From Aculops lycopersici (Eukaryota > Arthropoda > Arachnida > Trombidiformes > Eriophyidae), in NCBI GenBank assembly GCA_015350385.1, contig WNKI01000001.1, forward strand, positions 5,277,010 through 5,341,009: DNA of 64,000 nucleotides, given 5' to 3'. The position numbers and the translations under genes are program-made. Each line of letters starts with the position of its first letter. Within the stretch, counting starts at the first letter, position 1. Of the stretch, positions 53,316 through 64,000 are shown in pieces. The notes beneath the pieces were generated by a model. It searched no databases and was not told where the DNA came from. It saw only the letters and a list, made by a program, of their open reading frames with translations.

Positions 53316-54957
53316 CGCTTGTTTTCAAGTTGCTTCTTCATTTGCGTTCGCTTGCTGTGGTGTGTTCTAATGTTACATAATAATCGAACCTCATGATTTC
53401 TAAGTACTGAGTACGAAAGTCTAACTTGCTATATGGCTGGCACTCGGAAATTTTAAGTCGTTGCTCCTGTCGAGAGAATCAATAACCACATCAAACTACT
53501 AGGTAAGTTGTGATCATCTTAAGAGTGGAATAAGTTATGGCCCAAAGTTCGATGATAGGCAGGTAAATAGATTGTAACTCTCTCACCTGTCTAAATCTCG
53601 AATGAGAGATTCTAAAACGAAGTGCTACTATCTTCGAGTTGCATTAGACGACCAGAGGCGAGCCAGGCAAGTTTTCACTCTCAGAGGGTCGCAGTTTGAT
53701 CATGATCAACATCCGATATCCAACATCAACGAAGGGGCAACATTAATTGTCATTGAATCACTTTCACCTGGACTTGGCAAGATGCTCCCACTTCACTCCG
53801 CCCGCAAGTAGGCAGAGGGTTGGCCACAACCACCTGTATGATTGTGCGCTAACGAGTTGTCACTCATGGTCGCTGTTATCACTGCCTATTCTCACCCTTG
53901 TGTGACGCACGCACAGGCGATAGTCTTAGCAGAACAACAGAACAACCTTAAACCTCACACAAAGTCACTATTGCAGTTGATTATCGATGAGGTTCAATAG
54001 GAAGTCGAATAGAGATAAGACTAATCAATGTTCAAAGCTCTAGCGTGCGACACACTCACACAATGAAAGTGTGAACCAACTAAAAGGATCCGCTAATTCA
54101 TCTCACCTGAGGCCACAAGTTAGTTTGCCCGGCGGATCAGAGATAAAAGCGATCATTGATTGTATGTGATTTAATCCAACTTACACAAAAGGTGTTTACA
54201 AGGCGAGAGACTCAGCAGAGAGCAACAAATGGGCCCGAGCTCAGCATTGATTTGTCATCTGTTCAACTAATGAGAGGGATGAAGCTTCAGCTGAAAGTGC
54301 TCCTGTTGTTGTACAATGACTTTCGTTTTCATCCATACAACGCTAGTCTTGATGATGTGAGACTTTGATGATGATGATGATGATCAGGATTTCCCATCTC
54401 TTAGTGGTACAGATTGCTCAAATTTTACACAACCGCACCTACGTAACTTCCACCCCCTTTGACAAATCAACGCGTCCCCAACTTGCGGCTACCATAAGTT
54501 GCCACTTCTCAAGTCTCACGCAGGCATTCTATTTTATAAATGAGTTTAGACAAATTTTGCCCATCGACCTTTCGGCTAAATTTTCAGTTGACTGAATTGC
54601 TCAAGTTCAAGTATGATAACCCTTTTTGTTCGACAAAGTCAAATATAAACGCACTAGTTGACATCCATGAGTCATTGAAAACGTCAATTTCTCTAGTACA
54701 CTCTGATGACCTTGCCCATTTTTCTGTTCTAGTGAGGTAAGAATGTTGAAATCTTGCTAGGAAAATACACTAATACTAATAACAAAATTACTACGATCAA
54801 TATTGATCGCAATAGAGCTTTATTATGAAACATATACCATTGATATTTCTTGGTATATTTTAATTCATTCTTTCGTGATGATACAATTACTTGCTGGCGT
54901 CCGGTATCAAAATCTACAATCATCATAATGATAATAATTATAACACATACAAACTAA
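53316..54957. other. Non-coding interval upstream of the lysine-rich gene
   Basis: 1.6 kb with a short GATGAT repeat (about 54366-54385). No protein-like frame was found. It carries the promoter of the lysine-rich gene and the 3' flank of GMP synthetase. Confidence 0.55.
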
Positions 54958-57411
54958 TCACTCCCATTCTGTGGTGCCAGGCGGCTTTGGCGTCAAATCG
55001 TACAGGACTCTTGAAATGGCTGGTACCTCCATTATTGCACCAACAATCTTTTGAAAGACCTCGGCTGGTACCTGGTCGCCAATGGTAACTGGCACTCCTG
55101 TCATAAAGTCTTCGGTAACAAATGTTCTCAAAACTATCGAGTACTGGCAAGAGGGTTGCGGTTGCCTTAGGACAGTGTCGCGATCGAAGTGGATGGGAAT
55201 CAATATAACGGGCATCTGTGATATCCTATTGTGATATTCAGTTTCTTGTAGTAAAGTTTGAGCTCTTGAATCAGCCTCGCGCAAAATGCTTAAAACTTGA
55301 GGTGTTAAAGTTGTTGGTGTTATTTCATTGACTGGATATTGAACTTGTTTTCCAAATACCCAACAAACCCTATTGACATTATGACAAATTCGCGGAATTG
55401 TCTTGGCCAAACGCGACAAGTCGTGCCAGTTTGTTGGCTCCTCGTTTGAGGATAGGGCAACAACATACGAATATGTTCTACAATCCCCCTGAACGCCAAC
55501 ACTTCTAATTGGCAATAATGTCGAGGTTAGCTTATAATCACCGACTCTAATTAAGAATTGTTGCTCTTCCTCGCTAGTGGCACTCTGAATTTTACCTATC
55601 AGTGGATGTTGGCGTTCTAATGAGGCAGCATAACTCACAATAACCTTAACTAGAACACTTGTTTCGCTAAAGTCCTTCTCCATGTAAGGCTCGTTTGCGC
55701 AAATTACCCTAATCGCCAAACCTGGGCCTGGGAAGGGATGACGTTGGACAATACTTTCTGGTAAGCCCAAGTCTCGACCAAGGACACGAACTTCGTCTTT
55801 ATGAAAATCTTTCAAGGGTTCAATAACTCGACCCTTGGCCCTAAGTAATCTCACAAGTTCTGTATCATTGTGATGAGTCTTGATTGCATCCGCTGAGGAT
55901 GATGCCAAATGTGAGGCACTCTCGATGAGATCAGGCCTCAAGGTGCCTTGGCCGAGGAAAACGTGATCTGGGTCAAGATCAAGCTGTGCGATCAACTCGG
56001 TGGAGATATTGATAAATGTATCACCAATAATTTTGCGCTTCTCCTCTGGTGCAGTCACTAGGCACAACATTTTAGTGCTTCTCTTCTTCTTTGGATCTTT
56101 GGGATCCACTTGAACGGTTGTGGTGGCATTTAGGAACTGATGCTCAGCTCTGATAACTGTTGTGACGGATTGTTGTTGTTGTAGTTACCGACAAGGTTGT
56201 AGTAATTCAAACACAGAAGGAGATAATTGGATTGTTAGTTTACTCTCGATTGTCAGAGAGGGGCTCTAGTCCATAGACAATGTCGTTTCACAACGATCAC
56301 CAGCTAGATTGAATCTTGTCACTGGCTGTGATAAGATCATTTGATTGATTGATGTCAACTCCATAACAACAGTATCTACAATGATCTTATCTCATTGGAT
56401 CAGCTTGCTTGTTGTCTCAATTAGAAATCATTATTAACTACACTTACCTTTTACCTCTAGTCCAAGTGCATTAAGTGACTTTTCTACAGCATCACTTTCG
56501 TTCTTTCTCATGAATCCATTGTCAATATGGAAAGCTACCACTTGTTCGGCTTTTAATGCACGTCTAAACAAGGCGGCACAAACAGTGGAATCCACACCGC
56601 CTGATAATAAACATAAAACCTTATCAGTTGGTCCAACGGTGGCCTTAATACTATCGATACATTCTTGTTCTCTACTCTTCATAGTGAAATCACCTGGCAA
56701 TTGGGCGATGTTGTACAGAAAATTCTTAAGAATTTGTTTACCATTTGTGGTCAGATCGACCTCTGGATGAAATTGAGTTCCATAAATCTTTCGTTGATCA
56801 TTTCCGATTGCTGCAATAATGGGTCCAGATAGAGCAATTGGCTTGAAGTCAACAGCAATCTCCTGAACACTATCTCCATGAGTGAGTAAAGCTTGTTGGT
56901 CGACACTCATATCCTTGAATAGAGGGCTAGTAGTATCTACTTTGATTGTAAATTGACCATCTTCTCGATAATCTTTGCGCTGAACTGTTCCATTAAACTC
57001 TTTGTTGATCATGTGAAAGCCAAAGCAGATGCCCAAAACTGGTAGACCACAGTGTAAGATCTTTGGATCATAACCAGAAGCTGAGTTGGTGCTCACATTG
57101 CTATCCGGACTTGAGACATTACTACTGTGAATGATTTGAGGCTGTTCCGATGTCGTCTCATCTGCAGCTTGATGGTTGTCTTTTTCATTATCTGAGTCCA
57201 CCTCCATCTGACAGGAAGGGGAGGCGCTAGATGACAAGTTTGCCGGACCGCCACTAATGATGATAGCCTTGTAGCCGGCATCTAGTAGGGCCTTCGCCGA
57301 CGTGTTGAGGGGTAAGATTTGACTGTGGGCATTAAGCTCACGGACTTTTCTATCAATGAGTTTTCCATATTGCGAGCCGGCGTCTAAGATGGCCACTTGA
57401 CCTGCTTCCAT
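54958..57411 (-). CDS. GMPS: GMP synthetase (glutamine-hydrolysing)
   Basis: Two exons, 56448-57411 and 54958-56156, with a 291-bp intron (GTAAGT donor, ACAACAG acceptor). The join restores LEVKVIRAEHQFLNATTT, parallel to the family, and gives 720 residues. The class I glutamine amidotransferase domain has the nucleophile Cys129 in GICFG and His215/Glu217 in FHPEV. The ATP pyrophosphatase P-loop SGGVDS is at 270-275. The dimerisation domain carries QGTLRPDLIES, KTHHNDTEL, RHPFPGPGLAIRVI and the C-terminal LTPKPPGTTEWE. It converts XMP to GMP using glutamine and ATP, the last step of GMP synthesis in the cytosol. About 50 acidic, Ser-rich residues (58-113) interrupt the amidotransferase domain after SGGP; they are absent from vertebrate enzymes as I recall them. 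Confidence 0.96.
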
Positions 57412-58870
57412 GATAAGCTAATGTTGTTGTTTTTTGCTAGTTGAACTTGATTAACTTCTTGCAAGTAGATATCTCTCGATTTCTGGTAGATGATGATTGA
57501 TTTAATTGATTACAAATAGACTTATGGTAAAATTATTTCGCCTACAAACTTATGATCAGTTATAGATGTGCAAAAAAGTTGCAAATCAATATATCTGTTG
57601 GTGTCTCGCTTCTTTTATATGCAGACTTATCGACAGCTCATTAGAAATATTCAACTTGGTTTCAATGGTATATGTTTTGTCGATCGTCGTACCGACGTAG
57701 TTGTAAGTGTTGTTTTTGTTGCTATGTAAAGTTATAATGGTGCTTAATGTGGCCGCTAGTGCCACTGTTGCAATAATTGAGCTACTTGTACAAACTGATC
57801 ACTTGGAGTCGACAACCAATTCGTTATGTCTAATGTCTAATGTCTAACGTCTAATGATGATCAATGTGAGATGAGAAAGTAGCAAGCGCTAGAGTTGGAT
57901 GATTTGTTGTTGAGTTTGCTTCTCTCGCTTGATGCAAAAATCAATGATCTCTGTTATGGGGGAGTTAATAAAGTTAAGATCAAGATCGATTCGCAATGGT
58001 AGCTAATAACTATGTCTACTAGTATGGTCTAGCGAGAGTGTGATTTTGTCCATGTATCGCAATCAACACCAAAGTAATAAATAATATATCTGTATCAATC
58101 ATGGCAAACTAGACACGGTTTTGCCATGTCACATTTGATAAGTGTGTATTTATTTGGTTGCTGGCGCCGCCGATTCTCGTGCTGCCACTGCTGCTGTCGC
58201 GCTCGTCGTCGACGACGACGTTGTTGCTGCCGACGTCGCTCGCATTAGTGGCATCAATGGCGTGTGCTGCCTGCGAACCCATCGGCGCCCGAGTTGACGC
58301 AGCGATCTCCTAAGGTCGAAATAGCGCGCGTTTTGTATTCGACCGGCCAGAGATGCGATACACTGGTCGTGTAAAGCGCCTTTTGGCATAGCGCAATGGG
58401 CTGCACAAGAGATCGTCCGCCGCACGTCCGCGTGTTGCCCTCTACGCACGCTAAACGACTCGGTCGCAAAGTCAACGAGCAAATGGTCTCTGCAACCCGC
58501 ATAGTCTTGCCCCGCCCATTAGACTGTCAACCGACCGCTTTAAACCCGCCGTTGTCTCTTGTGCAAGTCCAGTATTTCTGGCCCTTTTTGGGCTACACGC
58601 TGAAATTCGAAATCGCTCATGCAAACAGATTGAACGAGCGAGTGAACTGACTGTGGCAGCTAGCTGGGCGGCATAGACTTGGGCTGACATCAACACAAAG
58701 CTCTCAAAATCATAATAACAATATTGAAAACACCACCACTTGCCGTCATTTTATCCACCATTAGCCAAACAGAAAACGTCCCACTAAAACTTAATCTCAC
58801 ATCAAAGGTATTAGGGTTTTAACATAGTTTTCATTCACATCATTATAAATTTAAATTAACAAGTTAAAAC
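57412..58870. promoter_or_regulatory. Divergent interval between GMP synthetase and the WD/FYVE gene
   Basis: 1.46 kb between divergent start codons. A GC-rich island at about 58160-58460 contrasts with AT-rich flanks and includes a CGTCGTCGACGACG palindrome. A 110-codon minus-strand frame over it (58150-58482) is low in complexity and is not called. Confidence 0.5.
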
Positions 58871-60046
58871 ATGGAACTTATTGCACGACTCGAAGGTCAT
58901 GAGGATATAATTAATCAGGCTTGTATACTCAAGGACGAGGATGGAGTTTTAAGTATAAGTGAAGATAAAACTATCAGAATTTGGCTAAAAAGGGAACGAG
59001 GGAGCTATTGGCCAAGTGTCTGTCATCTACTGCCCGCTGCGCCGGCTTGCTTCTATTTTGATCAAACACTCAAAAGACTATTCGTGGGCCTGGACAATGG
59101 AACAATATCAGAATTTAATGTTACCGATGATTACAATCGAGTTGAACATCAGAGATATTTCTCCTCCCATCAGGGTAAAGTAAGCGCAATCTTATATTCT
59201 GGAACCTGCAAGTTGTTGCTAAGTGTTGGCCGTGATAAACAATTCCATTGGGACGACTCAGAGACAGGAACCCGGTTAGGTAGCTATGCCTGTCAGAATA
59301 GTTGTACATCCCTACAATTTGATTCACAATCTAAGCATGTGTTTATAGCTGAACAAAACGGCCAAATTAGCATGCTAAAATTGGAGGCAAACAATACATG
59401 CAAACACATAACAACGTTACAAGGGCATCAAGATAGCATTAGATCTCTCCTATGGGAACCACATAACAGGTGGCTCTTCTCGGCCGGCGCAGACAATCTC
59501 ATTATCTGTTGGGATATCGGCGGGCGCAAGGGTAGTGCCTACGAGCTTCAAGGTCACCGATCTCGCGTAACCTCATTGTGTTTCAGTAAGTTAGCCAAGT
59601 CATTGTTATCGGGAGGCGAGGATTGTGCAGTGGTTTCGTGGAATATGGAAGTGAAGCGAATGGAAACACCTCCCTGGATCGAGAGCGACAACTGTCAGCG
59701 TTGTAATAGGCCATTTTTCTGGAACTTCAAGGCAATGTATGAAACTAAGACAATTGGTTTACGTCAGCACCATTGTAGAAATTGCGGCAAAGCAGTTTGC
59801 GGAGATTGTAGCCAAAGGAGGAGCACAATACCAACTTTGGGTTTCGAGTTTCAAGTTCGTGTCTGTGATGATTGTTTTCCAATGTTCTCCGATGCCACCA
59901 GAAAGCCGTTGGCCAAATTCTTCAGCGCCCCACATCATATCAACTGTATGGACTTGAACGAATCTAAAGCCTTGCTACTGACCACTGGCTACGATCGCAC
60001 CATATCCCTGCTAAGTCTTTCCTGGCCATCCCTACAAGCAACATAA
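58871..60046 (+). CDS. WD-repeat and FYVE-domain protein of the WDFY1/WDFY2 type
   Basis: 391 residues in one exon. WD repeats span about 1-270 and again at the C-terminus (FSAPHHINCMDLNESKALLL), forming a seven-bladed propeller with the FYVE finger inserted before the last blade, as in WDFY1/2. The FYVE domain starts at Cys275 and has the PI3P-binding signature RQHHCRNCG at 298-306, then RVCDDC. The protein binds PI3P on early endosomes; relatives scaffold Akt/PKC or TLR3 signalling. The start codon is the first ATG after an AT-rich leader, and the poly(A) signal AATAAA is at 60462-60467. One gene here probably corresponds to the ancestor of both vertebrate paralogues. Confidence 0.96.
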   Translation: MELIARLEGHEDIINQACILKDEDGVLSISEDKTIRIWLKRERGSYWPSVCHLLPAAPACFYFDQTLKRLFVGLDNGTISEFNVTDDYNRVEHQRYFSSHQGKVSAILYSGTCKLLLSVGRDKQFHWDDSETGTRLGSYACQNSCTSLQFDSQSKHVFIAEQNGQISMLKLEANNTCKHITTLQGHQDSIRSLLWEPHNRWLFSAGADNLIICWDIGGRKGSAYELQGHRSRVTSLCFSKLAKSLLSGGEDCAVVSWNMEVKRMETPPWIESDNCQRCNRPFFWNFKAMYETKTIGLRQHHCRNCGKAVCGDCSQRRSTIPTLGFEFQVRVCDDCFPMFSDATRKPLAKFFSAPHHINCMDLNESKALLLTTGYDRTISLLSLSWPSLQAT

Positions 60047-63000
60047 TAGACAATCACACATATATTATTATAATACATCAAATCATTATTAAAACTATGG
60101 TGTATCCTAATCGCTATGAAAATAATAATAATAATACCGAAAACACAACCATATCACCATGATCCCGAAAGTGTCCCTAGTAATGAGGCACCACCACCCC
60201 CACTGTTTAAGAACAAGCATAACAAATCCATAAATTCAGCAGCAACAACAACATAAGCGCTGAAAACTGCAAAGCCAGTCAAATTAACAAACCAATAGCT
60301 TGTCGAAAAGGCAATCATGACTTAGAAGAAAAACGAGGAGTAAACATGAAGAACAACTTTACTACCAGCAATGAATCAAATGATGATATTGTAAAACTCG
60401 AGATGATAATTACGCAAGATGATGAGATGCTGACTCTCTGTTTCAGTCTCAAAGGAACCGAAATAAAATGAACCATCTAAGATGAGCGAAACTATAGTCA
60501 CAACTAGTGTCATGTTTCCCATTTTATTCAAGTTACATCCTTCTTAACCTGTTAGCTTGCTGACAGTTGAGCTGGCATTTTCTCAGTAATCAAACGATTA
60601 CTGCTGGCGATTGTTGGTGCAATAAACGTTGAAGTGAAAACTTAGACCGAGACAGAGACTGAAACTGAAACAATCGATTGTGTTTACAATCGATCAGTGT
60701 GCAACAATTGCATATGCCACACAAACTCTCACCCCCCTCCACTTGCCACAAGCTTACCGATTCACTGGCTTCCTGCAACCGTTTTCGCAAGACATAGGAA
60801 CTGTCCTAACCACTATTACTGGACAGTGTCAAGCTAGAGAGAAAGGCAGCAGTGAGCTACCTGTGATATTCACACGCACTGTAGCTGAGATAGTAGTCCT
60901 TTATCTATTTCGCCATTCGCTTTCTTTAAGTGGGCTCGACGTCGGGCAAGGAGTAGGATCAATGTGCAACTTGTCTGCCTAAAGCGATACTACGAGGACT
61001 ACCGCGATGACAGCTCCTTGTTTTAAACCAATTCCACTCTCCCTGTTGCTCAGTCTCGGCTCCAAATGCCGATTGAAAGTTGTGGTTCCATTGGAGTTTA
61101 TGTTTAGTGATTCAATAGAGCTTCTTTGACAAAATAAAAGGCTCCTCGACGTTGTCGTTGCGCAGGTATTTGTGTCAATCTCACTCGATTTGTTTCGAGC
61201 AACTTGGTTGCCTGTCTCCAGTCTGAACCAATGAACTCTTATTAGGACACCTGAGGACAGTTGCCGGAGTTTGAGGATGTAAAAAAGAGGGTGTCGCCAG
61301 TAGGTGAGTTGTTGAGTTTATCAGGAGTGGAAAGAAAAAAGTTGACGATTGATGAAGCTGGCGATGAAATGTTCAATTTGTTTTTACGGAGACCACACTC
61401 AACAAGTTGCTATGGCTTGGCGCCAACTGTTTGTGCTCGCTTTTTCTCTAGCAGTTGCATCCTCAAGATCGCGAACACTTGTTTTTATTCTTGTCGTGGT
61501 CGTCATTTAAAAACCACCACCAATTGACCTTCCCACTCGCCTGCTGGCTAGCCGCTACGGCTATTTGTACGAATTTTCAGATGCAACTGTTGATTGACTC
61601 GAACCAACTAACCCGAGACTAACGATATACATGTATTCGCGCTACTCAATCGCGACATCATTGTGATCCGATTATCTCGCCCGATCACCAACTTGCTAGC
61701 CATTGACTCTCAACGACTATCGCGTTGCTTTCTGCTCAGCTGGTTGCCACCTGATTACCGCCGCCAACTACAACACCGATACTGAGATAGGGTAACGGTA
61801 GCATCAGAGGGGCTGCATGTGATTTACAACTCGAACACAACGAAACCTGGACCACTCGAATATTACTTCGCTCTTTTAGTTGTCGGCAAGCAATTGAGAT
61901 GTTTCACAAACTGGCAATTGGTGGCTGACATGTTGTTGCTTGTTGCTAAGCTCAACTGGTCACCGCGTTTCCTACCTGCAGAGTGTGTGTGTATGTGTCG
62001 ATAGATTGAAAGTAGTGGGCTGCCTTCTATCTAGTCTCGCTAATGTGTCCACAGTGATGGTTGTTCACCCCTTTTTCAGAGCCTCTGTGGGTTGAATTCC
62101 TCAAGCTAGAAAGTGAGCCTCTGGCGAAACTACAGCTACTATTGCTAACTCTCGCTCGCTGATGTTGTTGTTTTTGCCTTGCCAAATTGTCAGTGTCGCC
62201 GCAGGGACAACAAGCGCGGTAGTAACCAGTTGCTAGCCCTCTCGCTCAACTTCCGCTTGACGACCACCGACCAACTAGCTGTAGTTAGCCGACTGATTTG
62301 GTCGTAAGTAATGCTATTCACGAGCAACATGCCCACTAAATGCCACTCCTTGAAGACTGGACTGTTGCTGGAATCGGAGGTGTCGACGGCGGTTGCGAAA
62401 TGGCAGTTCTTAGTGGAGAAACTCGACGTCCAGGTTTCTTTTGCATAAACGAATGCCAAAAGAAAAGAGCAGCTTGTATTGTTTGTGTTAGAATCCATAA
62501 ACCAATCACCAAGAAATTAGTTAGCAGTTGACGACAGGATCCGGTGAGCGTGGTCCGCTCGTACAACTTCTTTTCCACTAGATTGCTCTATTTGTGTTGA
62601 CTACACGCAGTTACAATAGCGATGACCCACATCTTATCCTCCACCAAAGAAACTCACTCCAAGGTCTTGATAAATTTGTGACAATGGAATGCATGGGTCG
62701 ACCTGTTGATGATAAACTAGAAACTGGCCAGTAGAGTGGTCGTCATAATTGCCAATGGCTAGCCAAACAAACTTGCACTTCCAGTTGGCTGCCGGGAATA
62801 ACATTTAGCAACTCACAACTACCTACCTGTCCTCTCGACTATCATTTGGACCTGGAGGTAGCCGTGGAGCAAAAACACCAGCCGGAGGTATACTGAATGC
62901 AAATTTGAGAAACTAGGTATGTGCCCTACGGCCATGAGGAAGTCGGAGGCAGACTTTTCCTTCGTCGTCCAATTGCTTAACACAAACCTTAAAACAGACT

Positions 63001-64000
63001 GAGCTGGCGAGAAGGCAAAGTGGCTGTCGTTGTGCACAGGATAGCCAATGGTTTTCAGCTACATTCTACATGTGGCCTGCATCTCAAATGTCGTCACTTA
63101 CTTTACCACCGTCAACGAAAACGATCTAGATACGTTATCGTCTCGTTGAGATAGCCACCAATTCCTTCTTAGCGGCCATTTTATTCACTCGATCACTGGA
63201 ACAAGCAAACCATCATCGTCGCTACCACCACCACAGCGAGGCATATTGCCACTTTTGTCGAGACGATTGGAGAGCTCAATGGTCAAGTGGTTGGTTGGGC
63301 TGATTTGCATGAGTGAGGCTGTTGTAGTTGTTGCGGTCTAGCCAATCTAGTCCGGTTGGATCTACCGTTAACGTTTCAGATCTTAGTAGCGGCTTATCAA
63401 TCGATCGGCCAGTGGAGCCATACACTCTTGTTCCGCTATCGTCTTTCCACCTACAACCCAGTAAACTCACTGGCTCATTGGTCACTAAGCTCAAAGGAGG
63501 AAGACGCCATTGTTATTGTTTCGATTTGTCGCCCGGATGCGGCTACTTGGTGACCATTATGCGAGTCAACTGGATGTTGCGTGGCCGGCTCTATCTAGCA
63601 TGGTCATCGCAACTGCAAGCTTCGGGCGTCATTGTGAGTCTCGCAGTCGAGCCAACCATTAAAATCGTTACCATCGTGTTGCAACCCCTGGACAAGTTTT
63701 TGGTACACACAATCGCTTGCTGCTGTTTGCTTAACTCCACATACTCACTCATATACTGAGTTGCTACCCTCTCCTACTCGTCCGGGGATTCAATTGATCA
63801 TCAATTCTCAATCGTGGCTGTGGTTGTAACTACGGCCAGCAGGCGACGATTGCTCGAGAGTCCATGAAGGAGCTTCCCCAAACTCGCTGAGCTGGCTAGA
63901 CAATACAATTATTCCTCCGCCAGCACCCCTACTCTATGGCGCTCGCTTGGGCGCATCCTTCCTGCGGTGGTAGTAGCAGTGGCAGAGGTGCAGGCAAGAG
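60047..64000. other. Gene-free right end of the window
   Basis: It contains the 3' UTR of the WD/FYVE gene up to about 60.48 kb, then no recognisable protein. Short open frames (the longest about 143 codons at 63328) show no domain, signal or composition that would support a gene. One ACCTGTTG occurs at 62701. The base composition and word use resemble the left arm. Confidence 0.55.

Noticed and set aside
58150..58482. 110-codon frame in a GC-rich island
   Set aside because: Low-complexity Ala/Ser/Thr tail, no domain, and located in a probable promoter between divergent genes.
63328..63759. 143-codon frame near the right end
   Set aside because: No recognisable domain or signal, overlaps other random frames, and its composition matches surrounding non-coding DNA.
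1..64000. CRISPR arrays, rRNA, prokaryotic operons, tRNA genes
   Set aside because: No regularly spaced repeats, no conserved rRNA blocks and no ribosome-binding-site organisation were seen; no convincing tRNA cloverleaf was found by eye, although a tRNA scan was not possible.

Overview
This is eukaryotic nuclear DNA, almost certainly from an arthropod. The genes are animal-specific: WAVE/SCAR, an X11/Mint adaptor with PTB and two PDZ domains, ERp44, WDFY1/2, UFD1, PSMA6, MRPS34, and a BCL9/Legless-type HD1 domain. Introns are absent or very short (about 74 to 291 bp in the four spliced genes), and even two ABC transporters of about 1,360 residues are single-exon. That intron poverty suggests a mite-like lineage, but no gene here proves the taxon and I name no species. 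There are no operons, rRNA genes, CRISPR arrays or other prokaryotic features.

Layout. 1-13.8 kb: no recognisable gene; microsatellites and a strikingly repeated 8-mer, CAACAGGT/ACCTGTTG. 13.8-15.6 kb (-): acyl-CoA synthetase of the luciferase/4CL type. 17.13-23.36 kb (+): a complete, apparently very young Ty1/copia LTR retrotransposon with identical 110-bp LTRs, a 5-bp target duplication and one uninterrupted 1,939-codon gag-pol frame that continues in frame into an envelope-like glycoprotein region. 24.6-33.4 kb (+): two tandem ABCC (MRP4-like) transporters homogenised by patchy gene conversion. 33.7-42.2 kb (-): two secreted ENTPD4/7-like nucleotidases flanking an X11/Mint gene. 42.7-57.4 kb: a dense housekeeping cluster (mRpS34, WAVE, a small secreted acidic peptide, a short BCL9-HD1 protein, UFD1, PSMA6, ERp44, a four-exon lysine-rich secreted protein, GMP synthetase). 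58.9-60.0 kb (+): WDFY1/2. 60.0-64.0 kb: no gene recognised.

The host genes are not one pathway. UFD1 and PSMA6 are convergent neighbours that both serve ubiquitin-proteasome degradation. Divergent pairs sharing short upstream regions are the BCL9-like gene with UFD1 (145 bp between start codons), mRpS34 with WAVE, and PSMA6 with ERp44. The ABCC pair and the ENTPD pair are local duplications typical of xenobiotic and extracellular-nucleotide gene families in arthropods.

The strongest candidate for something undescribed is the copia element with a C-terminal envelope-like domain (signal peptide, furin-type site, N-glycosylation sites, transmembrane anchor). Next are the mosaic ABCC pair, the 8-mer enrichment in the gene-free left arm, the HD1-only BCL9-like protein, and the lysine-rich secreted protein. 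Exon joins given here were worked out by hand from splice consensus, reading phase and family alignment; no transcript data were available.
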